Shown here piece after piece: positions 24,866 through 34,013 of a stretch of DNA of 58,532 nt. Source of the DNA: Actinomycetota bacterium (GTDB lineage: Bacteria > Actinomycetota > Actinomycetes > S36-B12). Numbering within the stretch: the first letter of the stretch is position 1; every line of letters begins with the position of its first letter. Location of the stretch: NCBI GenBank assembly GCA_016870195.1, contig VGCC01000012.1:1-58532 (forward strand). Direction: 5' to 3'. Below the pieces are notes generated by a model. That model saw only the letters and a list, made by a program, of their open reading frames with translations. It did no database searches and was not told the DNA's origin. Position numbers and translations under genes: made by a program.

Positions 24866-27818
24866 CGAAACCTCCCCGAACAAGGGATGGAAAGGCCCCT
24901 ACCGCGGGGACTTCCTCTCCCTCGCCCCGCTGCGTCCACTCCTGTCCCGCATGGCGATCAACGTCGAACCCGCGGAGACCTATACCGTCACCCGTAGACC
25001 TACCGGCGTGGCGCAGCAGGGCTTGGCCCATGGTCGCTTCACGAACTTCAGCGGAATCATCAGGACGGGACGGGCCGCGTCCGCACCTCGCCCGCAGCCA
25101 CCGGTGACGGGCCAAGGCGGGATCCCGATACCCGAGAATCCGTGGGCGGGTGGAGACGACGCACCCGAAAGCGAATTGCCGACTACCAGCGCGCCCGCGC
25201 TGCCGCAGCGAACCCCGACACCACGGCCCGCCTCGCGAGGGGTGCGTCCCCAGGTCCCCCGCGGAGCCGCGCCACGGCGACCGGCAACCCCCGCCGACCG
25301 TCGCACTGCTCCACGGCCCACAGTCACGACTCCGTCGACGCCACCGGACCTTGCGACTCCCGCCGCCGTCACGATCACGCCGGATGGTCAGGTGCTCACA
25401 AACCGGCTACGGATGCGCGGACCGAAACCGCCGACACAAACCGAGAACGCTCCGGAACCCCAGGCTCCACGGGCGGCCGTACCGGACCCGACACCCCCGA
25501 CGCCCACCCCATCCCCCACACCTCCACCGCAACGTCGGGGACTCAGCACGCGCCACCGCGGCCAACCGCCCGCAATCGCCGACTCGGGACCCGCCTCTCC
25601 CCGCTCCTCGACCCCGACCGGCGTCCCGGAAGCGAGCAGCCGGACACCTTCGACGCGCTCGCGATCGGTGTCGGACACGCAAGCGACGAACACACTTCCG
25701 GCCAGTGACTCCTCGACTCCGCAGGGAGTCGCACAAGCAAGCCCATCGCTGACGCCGGCAATCGCGCCGCGTCCGTCCGCACTCAAGCTGGCATCGACAC
25801 CCACCGGTGGGCAGCCCCCGGAAATCCCGGTCGTGACACCCGTGCGATCGGCGGCCTCGCCGACGTCATCGCAAGTGCGGCCAGCATCGGGCGCAGCCGT
25901 CGTCACCCCCGAGCAACCAGCCAACCGCCAGACGCCGACATCCACGACGAGCACATCCACCACCGACTCCCCGCGGTCGCAACCGATCGCGCAGGCAACA
26001 CCCTCGGCGTCAGCCGCACCCGTCGTCCAACGGCGCGCCACCGGCACGCCAGCCCCACCCGAGCTACCGGTCGTGACGGCTACTCCGGCTCAGCCGCTCG
26101 CTGTGCCCACTGTCGCCGCGCAGGTGACTCCCGTCGAGTCCACACGCGCTGAGAGTGCTCCGGTGGACACAGCCCGAGAATCCGCGACCTCGGTGTCAGC
26201 AGAGTCCGCGCCCGTCCCCGTGGCCGGAACACCGCCCGCAACCCAACGTCGGCCGCAGAGCGGGCCAGCTGGTACCGGCGACCTCCCCACCATCACCCCG
26301 CAGGTGACTCCCGTCGCGTCCACACGCACTGAGAGTGCTCCGGTGGACACAGCCCGAGAATCCGCGACCTCGGTGTCAGCAGAGTCCGCGCCCGTCCCCG
26401 TGGCCGGAACACCGCCCGCAACCCAACGTCGGCCGCAGAGCGGGCCAGCTGGTACCGGCGACCTCCCCACCATCACCCCGCAGGTGACTCCCGTCGCGTC
26501 CACACGCACTGAGAGTGCTCCGGTGGACACAGCCCGAGAATCCGCGACCTCGGTGTCAGCAGAGTCCGCGCCCGTCCCCGTGGCCGGAACACCGCCCGCA
26601 ACCCAACGTCGGCCGCAGAGCGGGCCAGCTGGTACCGGCGACCTCCCCACCATCACCCCAGCGAAATCGACGACGCGAGGCACGACAGGCAGTCGGATTC
26701 CGATCGTGACCCCCACTCCCGGCGTGCTGGCGGCGCAGAGCACTCCCGGCCGGAGCGCAATTGCCGCGGGTGCTCAGGCAACGGATCTTCCACGTGTCAC
26801 TGGAGCGCCCGCGGTGCCCGTCACGCAGCGACGCGCCACCGGGTCGGTGGCAACGCCTGACACGCACGCGGTTACGGAGGGAGTCACCGAGGAATCCGTG
26901 CGCGTGCCACGTGATGTCCAGGAGGCAGTTGCGGCGGTCACCGGCCAGCGACCCCAGGAGGTCACGGTGCGCCGTGGGCCTGAGGTGAATCGGACCGCCG
27001 CACAGATCGCCGCAGATTCCTACGCGACCGAGGGGGTGGTCCATCTCCCCGGGACCGCCCCGCTCACCACGGATCAGTCACGCAGACTCCTCGCGCACGA
27101 GTTGACACACGTCGTCCAGCAGCGCTTCGGCACCGCACCAACGCACGAGGCGTCCTCCGCGGGTCGAGACGCCGAACACCAGGCCATGCGCGCGGAATCG
27201 AGTTTGAGTTCAGGTTCGACCTTGGGCTTGAGCTCGCGCAGTGCGCTGCCCGCCCCCCGCGTTGCCGACACGAACCACTCCGGCGATGCACCCGCAGGGC
27301 GCCCCGCAGTGCAGCGGTCCTCCTTGCCGGTCTCGCCAGGACGCGCCGCGTTGCTGCCTCGAGTGAGCGCGAACGCTGCGTTGCCCGGTCCGCGCACGGC
27401 CCGCGCGAACGCGTCGAGCGCACCCGTGTCCTCGGCCACCGAGGAAGCGAGTGCACCGGTGGCCCCAGTCCGTCCGATCGTGCCGCCGACTATCGCCACG
27501 CAACCGGCGCCGCCGAGTGCACCCGCGTCCCCGGCGCAACCCGTCCAACGCCGCGCATCCCAGCAGGGGCCGCCGCCCGTTCCTCGCCCACCACTCCAGA
27601 ACAACGCGGATGCCGGTTTCGCAGGACGCCAGGGAGGGAGCAAGGCGGAAGCGCCCACCTCGTCGGCCAATGCACCCTCGGCCCCGACGGATACGGCCAC
27701 CGACGACGTCTGGTTGCAGCGCCACGCGCAGGCCCTCTATCCGCATATCCGCTTCATGCTGCGCAATGAATTCCTTCTCGACCGGGAACGACGTGGACGA
27801 CTGATGAGGGATGATTGA
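24858..27818 (+). CDS. eCIS core-domain (DUF4157) protein with long disordered region
   Basis: A 986-residue protein. A short conserved N-terminus (WKGPYRGDFLSLAPLRPLL) is followed by about 640 Pro/Thr/Ala/Ser-rich residues with three perfect-looking 60-residue repeats. Then comes the eCIS core/DUF4157 domain (about 685-760): VRVPRDVQEAV, ADSYATEGVVHLPG and LLAHELTHVVQQRFG, with His747, Glu748 and His751 forming an HExxH motif. A second disordered region follows, and a C-terminal helix (LYPHIRFMLRNEFLLDRE). Short QRR-type motifs recur throughout. Such proteins accompany eCIS loci and many eCIS toxins. Whether this one is structural, a loading platform or an active peptidase is open. I chose the ATG at 24858; 24831 is possible. 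Confidence 0.85.
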   Translation: MADETSPNKGWKGPYRGDFLSLAPLRPLLSRMAINVEPAETYTVTRRPTGVAQQGLAHGRFTNFSGIIRTGRAASAPRPQPPVTGQGGIPIPENPWAGGDDAPESELPTTSAPALPQRTPTPRPASRGVRPQVPRGAAPRRPATPADRRTAPRPTVTTPSTPPDLATPAAVTITPDGQVLTNRLRMRGPKPPTQTENAPEPQAPRAAVPDPTPPTPTPSPTPPPQRRGLSTRHRGQPPAIADSGPASPRSSTPTGVPEASSRTPSTRSRSVSDTQATNTLPASDSSTPQGVAQASPSLTPAIAPRPSALKLASTPTGGQPPEIPVVTPVRSAASPTSSQVRPASGAAVVTPEQPANRQTPTSTTSTSTTDSPRSQPIAQATPSASAAPVVQRRATGTPAPPELPVVTATPAQPLAVPTVAAQVTPVESTRAESAPVDTARESATSVSAESAPVPVAGTPPATQRRPQSGPAGTGDLPTITPQVTPVASTRTESAPVDTARESATSVSAESAPVPVAGTPPATQRRPQSGPAGTGDLPTITPQVTPVASTRTESAPVDTARESATSVSAESAPVPVAGTPPATQRRPQSGPAGTGDLPTITPAKSTTRGTTGSRIPIVTPTPGVLAAQSTPGRSAIAAGAQATDLPRVTGAPAVPVTQRRATGSVATPDTHAVTEGVTEESVRVPRDVQEAVAAVTGQRPQEVTVRRGPEVNRTAAQIAADSYATEGVVHLPGTAPLTTDQSRRLLAHELTHVVQQRFGTAPTHEASSAGRDAEHQAMRAESSLSSGSTLGLSSRSALPAPRVADTNHSGDAPAGRPAVQRSSLPVSPGRAALLPRVSANAALPGPRTARANASSAPVSSATEEASAPVAPVRPIVPPTIATQPAPPSAPASPAQPVQRRASQQGPPPVPRPPLQNNADAGFAGRQGGSKAEAPTSSANAPSAPTDTATDDVWLQRHAQALYPHIRFMLRNEFLLDRERRGRLMRDD
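26121..26660. repeat. Three tandem 180-bp copies in the eCIS-core gene
   Basis: Copies 26121-26300, 26301-26480 and 26481-26660 are nearly identical. The second and third match essentially throughout, and the first differs at its beginning. The period is 60 codons. Near-identity at synonymous positions indicates very recent expansion or gene conversion. Confidence 0.95.
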
Positions 27819-27821
27819 TCG

Positions 27822-29225
27822 ATGTCACAGTCTCCGGAACCCTTTGATCCGACGTATACGGCAACGAACTTCGTCGGGTTCTCCCTCAGCGTCGACCTGA
27901 TCGCTGCCGACCGCACCCTGGGTGCGAACTGGCAGTCCATCGACATGGGATCGATGAGCCTGGGTTCCCAGGACCTCTATCCGGGTGGTTTCTCGCGCTC
28001 CCGTTTCCAGGTGATCGGCGACTTGACGTATGAGAACGTCACGCTCACCCGACCCTGGACCCCGAATCAGTCCGGATGGATCCCACAGTGGTTCGCGGCA
28101 GCGTCCGAACAGGGACCTTCCAGCGTCGCCATCTCGATCAACTACCTCGACGTGCGGGGCACTCTGCAGCAGGCGGTCTACAACTTCCGTGACGCATACC
28201 CGGTGTCTTGGAATCAACCGAACTTCTATGCCGGTGCCGGCTCCGAGTTCAGCACGGAGTCTTTGACCTTCAGCCACTCAGGTTTCGTGACGAGCGACAA
28301 CCTCACCCCCGGGATCGACGAGCCGGAGGCAGTGGAGCCCTTCCGCCTAGTGGTCATGCCGGGCGGCGCCGACAATCCCATGTCGAGCGCGCTGTCGACC
28401 ATGACAAGTTGGACCGTGGCAGGAGATGCGGCTGCCTACAGCGCCACGAGTCTCGTCGCATCCGCCGACGGGCAGTCCCAGGGCATCACCAGCGTGGCCG
28501 GCGCACTTCCCGCGATCACGTTTTGGGTCCCTCCCTCCAGCATTTCGGTGAGTAAGCAGGGCGGCTGGGGACAGGCCGACCAGGTCCCCGATGCGATCGG
28601 TTCCGGACCCGTGCAATGGCTCGGCACGAATCCCCTCAATATCGAATTCGACTACATCCTGGACAGCACGCTCTCCGATGCGCGTCAAGGCGGGATCTCC
28701 CAGGCGAGTTCAGTGCTTCCCGACGTCGAGCGCCTGCTCGCGCTCATGGAAGTGGACCCCCTCATGGCAGTCATGGGTGTCGGCACATCGCCAATGGTGA
28801 TGGTGCTGTGGGGCGACTTCACATCGCCGGTGAGTTACGTGCAGAACGTCACCGCCGAGTTCACGCAGTTCGATCCCAGCGGTCGACCCACGCGCGCCAC
28901 CGGACATATCCAAATCACCCAGTACCCACCCACGTCGCTTCCCACCAACCCCACCTCCGGTGGTGACCTCCCCCGTCGCAGTCAAGAGGTGTACTACGGC
29001 GACCAGCTGGCACACGTGTCCTTCCGCGCGTACAAGAACCCGGCGTATTGGCGTGACCTCGCGACATCGAACGGCATCACCGATCCGCTGCGGGTGAAAG
29101 CGGGACGGCGCCTGCTCGTACCCGACCGCGCAGCCCTCCCGCGCCGCGGGGAGTCCGGGCGTCCCGTGCGGCCGGCACCCACAGCCGACAATCCCCGGGG
29201 AACACCGCGCAAGAGCGGATCATGA
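27822..29225 (+). CDS. LysM-containing baseplate protein (Afp7-like)
   Basis: A 467-residue protein that joins the tube end to the spike hub in eCIS particles. The N-terminal part has tube-like strands (FVGFSLSVDLIAADRTL, RFQVIGDLTYENVTLTRPW). A linker domain follows, with FDYILDSTLSDA-like strands and repeated IQITQYPP-like features. The C-terminal LysM module (about 388-440) includes QLAHVSFRAYKNPAYWRDLA and LRVKAGRRLLVP. It starts four bases after the eCIS-core stop and overlaps the spike gene by four bases. Confidence 0.88.
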   Translation: MSQSPEPFDPTYTATNFVGFSLSVDLIAADRTLGANWQSIDMGSMSLGSQDLYPGGFSRSRFQVIGDLTYENVTLTRPWTPNQSGWIPQWFAAASEQGPSSVAISINYLDVRGTLQQAVYNFRDAYPVSWNQPNFYAGAGSEFSTESLTFSHSGFVTSDNLTPGIDEPEAVEPFRLVVMPGGADNPMSSALSTMTSWTVAGDAAAYSATSLVASADGQSQGITSVAGALPAITFWVPPSSISVSKQGGWGQADQVPDAIGSGPVQWLGTNPLNIEFDYILDSTLSDARQGGISQASSVLPDVERLLALMEVDPLMAVMGVGTSPMVMVLWGDFTSPVSYVQNVTAEFTQFDPSGRPTRATGHIQITQYPPTSLPTNPTSGGDLPRRSQEVYYGDQLAHVSFRAYKNPAYWRDLATSNGITDPLRVKAGRRLLVPDRAALPRRGESGRPVRPAPTADNPRGTPRKSGS

Positions 29226-31063
29226 GCCTCGGGCCCGCCGGCGATCTCAGTCTTCGACTCTTCGTCGATGACCTTCCGGTGCTACCCACGGTGTCCAACC
29301 AGATTCGACGCATCCAAGTGGACGCCCAGGTCAACCTCCCGACGATGTGCGAGGTCGAGTTCGCCGACCCCTTCTTCCTCCTCGTCGAGGAGGCAGGGCT
29401 GGCCATCGGCAACTTCATGGAGATCCGGGCTGTCGTCGGTGATAACCCGGTCGGCGAGGTCGTCTTCTCTGGCCAAGTCGAAAGCGTCGAGGTGGGATTC
29501 GAGAAGGTAACCGGGCGGGTGAGCCGAGTCCGTGGATACGACGCGGGTCACCGCATGCTGCACGGGATGAGTACCAAGGGTTACCCGATGATGATGTATC
29601 CCGAGATCGCGGAGATGATCGGGCTCGAACACGAGATTCCCACCATCGCCACCCCCTACCCCACCGTCTACCCGATGACGGTCCAGTCCAACGAATCCGA
29701 CTGGGACTTCCTCGTCCGTCTCGCCCGCGAGATCGGCTACGTGGTGTACGTGGCGATCGATCCGATCGCCGGCATCCCCACCCTCATGTTCGCTCCGCAG
29801 ACACCCGCGGAGACCGCGCCACCACCCGTCCCGGGCGTGGAGATCTCACCCCTCTCCTTCGATGTCGGCGACGAGCGCATCCTGAATCTCAAAGCGTCCG
29901 TATCGGGTGCCGGGATCACTGCAGTGTCCTCAGCCCGAGGTTGGGATCAGACGCTGGGTGCGCCGGGACTCGGCGAAGGCCCGACCATCGGCGACAGTTC
30001 CTTGAACCTCGTGTTGCCGGAGGAACTCGGGGCCGAACTGGGTGGTGTCAATCAGAACGTGAACTTCACCCGCTTCGCCCAGAACGAGATGCAGGCGGAG
30101 GCCGCGAGCGAGGGTCTGGCGTTCCGGATGTCCGGTGCGTACGCCAACGTCGAGATCACCATGCGGGGTAACCCCTACTGCATGCCCAGTCGCGCCCTCG
30201 GACTCAGCGAGGCAGGCGTCCTCACGGGCGAATACACGATAACCGCCGTCACACACACCTTCCTTCCCACGCAGTTCGGCTACCGCACCCATGTCGTCTG
30301 CAGTGGGATGGAGGACCGCACGCTCGCCGGACTGCAAGGAGCGGCGGAACCGCGCCAGACCAGCAAACTCCACGGTGTCTATCCCGCGATAGTCACGGAC
30401 TCCGAAGATCCCGAGCAGCTCGGTCGCGTGCTCCTCAGTTTCCCGTGGCTTGATCCCCTCTACGTGAGCAACTGGGCCCGAGTCGTCCAAGCGGGAGCAG
30501 GCGAAGTCATGGGCATGCAGATCATCCCCGAGCCCCTCGACGAGGTCCTCGTCGCCTTCGGCAACGGTCAATTGGACTCCCCCTACGTCCTCGGAGGCCT
30601 GTACAACCTCGAGCGCCAACCCGGCGTCCCATGGGAGGAAGCAGTCGAGGGCGTGCCGATGATCCGGGGGTTCACTTCACGGCTGGGCAACCAGTTGCTG
30701 TTCATGGATGATCCCGAAACACCCGGGGTCGTGTTGAACACCACCATGGGAGCATCCACGATCATCCGCCTATCCCCCGAGACGGGGATCGAGATCATCA
30801 CGGTCGAAGGACAACCCATCTTGATCACCAGCGCAGCGGACGTCACGATCGAGTCTGAGGGGGCGGTGACCGTGAACTCCGCCGCGGTTGCCATCAACGG
30901 AGAAGGGGACGTATCGATCAGCGCCGAGGGCGCGATCGAGATCACCGCCGGCGGCGAGATCGCCATCTCCGCGGCATCCATCAATCTGGAGGCCGAAGCC
31001 GACACCTCTATCGTTGCCCCCGCGGTCGACATCACCGGCGGCATCGTGAACCTGGGGGCCTAA
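29222..31063 (+). CDS. VgrG-like spike protein (Afp8)
   Basis: A 613-residue trimeric spike hub. The N-terminal gp27-like domains (1-370) include SNESDWDFLVRLAREIGYVV, a VgrG/gpD hallmark. A gp5-type OB fold (about 386-470) has VTDSEDPEQLGRVLLSFPW and DEVLVAFGNGQLDSPYVLGG. A C-terminal beta-helix needle (about 530-613) is built of short repeats such as ADVTIESEGAVTVNSAAV. The PAAR-like tip encoded at 21683-22147 would sit on it. No extra toxin domain is fused at the C-terminus. Confidence 0.95.
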   Translation: MSLGPAGDLSLRLFVDDLPVLPTVSNQIRRIQVDAQVNLPTMCEVEFADPFFLLVEEAGLAIGNFMEIRAVVGDNPVGEVVFSGQVESVEVGFEKVTGRVSRVRGYDAGHRMLHGMSTKGYPMMMYPEIAEMIGLEHEIPTIATPYPTVYPMTVQSNESDWDFLVRLAREIGYVVYVAIDPIAGIPTLMFAPQTPAETAPPPVPGVEISPLSFDVGDERILNLKASVSGAGITAVSSARGWDQTLGAPGLGEGPTIGDSSLNLVLPEELGAELGGVNQNVNFTRFAQNEMQAEAASEGLAFRMSGAYANVEITMRGNPYCMPSRALGLSEAGVLTGEYTITAVTHTFLPTQFGYRTHVVCSGMEDRTLAGLQGAAEPRQTSKLHGVYPAIVTDSEDPEQLGRVLLSFPWLDPLYVSNWARVVQAGAGEVMGMQIIPEPLDEVLVAFGNGQLDSPYVLGGLYNLERQPGVPWEEAVEGVPMIRGFTSRLGNQLLFMDDPETPGVVLNTTMGASTIIRLSPETGIEIITVEGQPILITSAADVTIESEGAVTVNSAAVAINGEGDVSISAEGAIEITAGGEIAISAASINLEAEADTSIVAPAVDITGGIVNLGA

Positions 31064-31066
31064 TCC

Positions 31067-31498
31067 ATGGGACTCACCGACTTCATCGGCCAGGGGGTGG
31101 CCTATCCCCTGCGCTTCGACGAGCGCGGTCGGCTCAGCCTCGTCGGCGGGTCCGCGAACGTTGAGCGCGCCATCGCCCTCATCATCGGAACGGCCTACGG
31201 GGAACGCCCCATGCGGCCCGAATTCGGCTGCGGGATCCACGCCCTCGTGTTCGAGACCCCCTCACCGGAACTCTCCACGCAGATCCAGGCACAGGTGACC
31301 GCATCACTGAAGCGGTGGGAACCCCGCATCGACGTTGTGAAGGTCTCGGTGAACTTCGACAATGAGAACACCACCGCCAACATCATGGTCACGTACCGAC
31401 TGAAGGACACCTACGACGTCCGGAATCTCCTCGTTCCGTTCTACTTGATTCCGAATGAGGACGACGCACTTCCCCCGCTACCCCAGGAGAAATCGTGA
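31067..31498 (+). CDS. Baseplate wedge protein, GPW/gp25 family (Afp9)
   Basis: A 143-residue gp25-like protein that nucleates sheath assembly on the baseplate. It contains IIGTAYGERPMRPEFGCGIH, the family's E-R-x-x-x-P-x-F-G-C-G motif, then ETPSPELSTQIQAQVTASLK and WEPRID. Length is typical. It overlaps the baseplate J gene by four bases. Confidence 0.95.
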   Translation: MGLTDFIGQGVAYPLRFDERGRLSLVGGSANVERAIALIIGTAYGERPMRPEFGCGIHALVFETPSPELSTQIQAQVTASLKRWEPRIDVVKVSVNFDNENTTANIMVTYRLKDTYDVRNLLVPFYLIPNEDDALPPLPQEKS

Positions 31499-33432
31499 GC
31501 CTCCCCACCCCCAACCTGGACGATCGCGCATTCCAGGACTTCGTCGACGAAGGCAAGCGCCTCCTCCAACGCCGAGCCCCCGAATGGACCGACAACAACG
31601 TCGCCGATCCCGGCATCACCCTCATCGAAACTTTCGCCTACATGGTGGATCAATTGGTCTTCCGGCTCAACCAAGTGCCAGACCTCCACTACATAAAGTT
31701 CCTCGAACTTCTCGGCGAATCCCTGCGGCCACCTTCCGCCGCGTACACGACGCTCGAATTCACCCTCACCGTTCCGCAGGCGAACGACATCCTGGTTTCC
31801 GAAGGCGTTGAGGTTTCCACGGCACGCAAGGGAACAGCGGCTCCCATCGTCTTCACCACGAATGAGGATCTGTCGATCGTCTCCGTCGCAGTGAAGTCCC
31901 TCCTCTCCCAACCGAGCGGTGGCACCTTCAGCGTGGTCCAACCCAGCCTTGGCACCGGACCCGACCAGGCCGCCTTCTCGCAGACTCCCGCGGTTGGTGA
32001 CGCCTTCTTCATCGGCTTGTCCAAGCCCGCCGCGCATTGCATCCTGGAGTTCGAGGTCGATTCGCGCATCGACGGCATCGGTGTCGATCCCCTCAGGCCA
32101 CCCCGGGTTTTCGAGGCTTGGGATGGCCAGGCCTGGTATGAGGTGGAACTGATCTCGGACACCACGGGCGGCCTCAACCGCAAGGGCACCATCCGGCTCT
32201 ACGTGGATGATCATCAGCTCTCAAGTCTGGGCAGTATTGAGGCCGCATGGCTCCGGTGCCGGATCGTCGAGGCACAGGGCGATCAGCCGACGTACAAGGC
32301 GAGCCCGACCATCCATTCCATCTCCGTGGTGACGATCGGTGGTCGCGTACCCGCCTCACACTGCCAAATCGTGACCAACGAGACCCTCGGACGAACGTCC
32401 GGAACCCCCGGAGCAGCCATGCAGTTGAGCCGCTTCCCGCTCGTCTCCGAGCAGGATGACCTCACGATCGATGTGAGCAGTCCGGAGGGGTGGCAGACCT
32501 GGACTCGGGTGGAGACGTTCGCAAACGAGGACCCGGATGCTCGCGTCTTCACCCTTGATTCCGTCAGCGGGACGCTGCGTTTCGGACCACTCATCCGGAT
32601 GGAGGATGGCAGCGCTCAGACGTTCGGGGCAACGCCGGACTCTAACGCCACGGTGCGCGTGCCCCGCTATCGCGCGGGCGGCGGCGTGCACGGGAACCTG
32701 GAGGCCGGCGCACTGCGCCTGATGCGCACCAGCATTCCGTTCATCGCCCGCGTGCAGAACATCGTGCCCGCGATCGGTGGTGTCGACGCGGAAAGCATCG
32801 ACGATCTCAAGGCGCGGGCCGCTCTGCTCGTCCGCGCACGTGATCGCGCCGTGAGCACGGGTGACTTCGAACTCCTCGTTCACCGTGCAGCGCCATCGAT
32901 TGCGCGTGCCAAGTGCCTACCGGGTTCACACGTGGGTAGTCCGGGCACCGTCCTCGTGCTCGTCGTCCCCGACATCCCCGATGGGCGCGTTCCCTTCGAG
33001 GTGCTACGCCCAAGTCAAGAGGTGCTCGACAGCGTCCAGCACTACATCGACGACCGGAGACTCGTGGGCACCACCGTTCGCATTGAGCCCCCGCGCTACC
33101 TCGGCATGTCCGTGGCCGCTCGGATCGCCTTGGCGCCCGGCGTCGACGCCCCCCAGATCTTCCAGATCGCCGATGCCGCCGTTGCGAATTTCATCCATCC
33201 GCTGCGCGGGGGCTACGACGGAACCGGCTGGCCCTTCGGCCGGGATATCTCGGTCGGAGACATCTATGGCGTCCTTCAGAAGGTCCCTGGGATCGCCTAC
33301 CTGGACGTCGTTCGCCTCATTCCCATTGATGCCGTCAGTGAGCAGCGGGCCGAACCCACCGATCGCATCGTCCTGCAAGCGCATGATCTGCTGTTCAGTT
33401 TCGCGAGTGACTTTCAGGTCCTGAAGACATGA
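31495..33432 (+). CDS. Baseplate J-like wedge protein (Afp11)
   Basis: A 645-residue baseplate wedge component. The N-terminus LPTPNLDDRAFQDFVDEGKR with DPGITLIETFAYMVDQLVFR, and the later YRAGGGVHGNL, SIDDLKARAALLVRARDRAV and TGDFELLVHRAAPSIARAKC, are the conserved gpJ/gp6-like segments. It begins with a GTG overlapping the gp25 stop and ends overlapping tail protein I by four bases. It would form the wedge ring with the next gene product. Confidence 0.94.
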   Translation: MSLPTPNLDDRAFQDFVDEGKRLLQRRAPEWTDNNVADPGITLIETFAYMVDQLVFRLNQVPDLHYIKFLELLGESLRPPSAAYTTLEFTLTVPQANDILVSEGVEVSTARKGTAAPIVFTTNEDLSIVSVAVKSLLSQPSGGTFSVVQPSLGTGPDQAAFSQTPAVGDAFFIGLSKPAAHCILEFEVDSRIDGIGVDPLRPPRVFEAWDGQAWYEVELISDTTGGLNRKGTIRLYVDDHQLSSLGSIEAAWLRCRIVEAQGDQPTYKASPTIHSISVVTIGGRVPASHCQIVTNETLGRTSGTPGAAMQLSRFPLVSEQDDLTIDVSSPEGWQTWTRVETFANEDPDARVFTLDSVSGTLRFGPLIRMEDGSAQTFGATPDSNATVRVPRYRAGGGVHGNLEAGALRLMRTSIPFIARVQNIVPAIGGVDAESIDDLKARAALLVRARDRAVSTGDFELLVHRAAPSIARAKCLPGSHVGSPGTVLVLVVPDIPDGRVPFEVLRPSQEVLDSVQHYIDDRRLVGTTVRIEPPRYLGMSVAARIALAPGVDAPQIFQIADAAVANFIHPLRGGYDGTGWPFGRDISVGDIYGVLQKVPGIAYLDVVRLIPIDAVSEQRAEPTDRIVLQAHDLLFSFASDFQVLKT

Positions 33433-34013
33433 CGACCCAGGATGTAGCAGCCGCTATACCCGCGCACACCGAACGACGCCTTGTGCCGGGACTGAAGACA
33501 CCTTTCCCGATGATCAACTACACGTCGTCCATGCTCATCGAAGATCAGGTGGCTCAGAAGATCTGCTCGAGCCTGGACGAGGTGCTCGCCCCGATCATCT
33601 CGGTACTCGACTGCTACGACTCCTACTTGGATGTCTTCCTCGCACCAATGGATTTCGTGGAGTACATGTGCTCGTGGATCCTGGTCAATCCCGAATTGGG
33701 ATGGGACCAGCACACTGTGCGCAAATCACTCGCGCATGCGATCCGCTTCTACGGGTTCCGCGGGACCGCTCGGGGTATCCGAGACTTCTTGACGACCGTT
33801 TTCGAACTCGACGTCACGATAGAGGAAAGCGGTTCCGTCAGCACAAGTCGTGATTCGACGGATCCGACCACCTGGACGATCCCACCGACGCCGACCGTGA
33901 AGGTCACTGTGCGTGCCCGTCAGGGTGGAACGGTGGACATGGGACTCGTCAGTCTCGTCATGGACTCCGCAGTCCCTGCGCACGTCGATGCGAAACTCAC
34001 CGAGGCCTCGTGA
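33429..34013 (+). CDS. Tail protein I-like baseplate wedge (Afp12)
   Basis: A 194-residue protein of the P2 gpI/phage tail protein I type. Family features include LDEVLAPIISVLDCYDSYLD, APMDFVEYMCSWI, the Trp-containing W-x-x-x-x-x-R and the IRFYGFRGTARGIRDFL motif. It pairs with baseplate J in wedges. The stop overlaps the GTG of the zinc-ribbon gene. Confidence 0.88.
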   Translation: MTTQDVAAAIPAHTERRLVPGLKTPFPMINYTSSMLIEDQVAQKICSSLDEVLAPIISVLDCYDSYLDVFLAPMDFVEYMCSWILVNPELGWDQHTVRKSLAHAIRFYGFRGTARGIRDFLTTVFELDVTIEESGSVSTSRDSTDPTTWTIPPTPTVKVTVRARQGGTVDMGLVSLVMDSAVPAHVDAKLTEAS

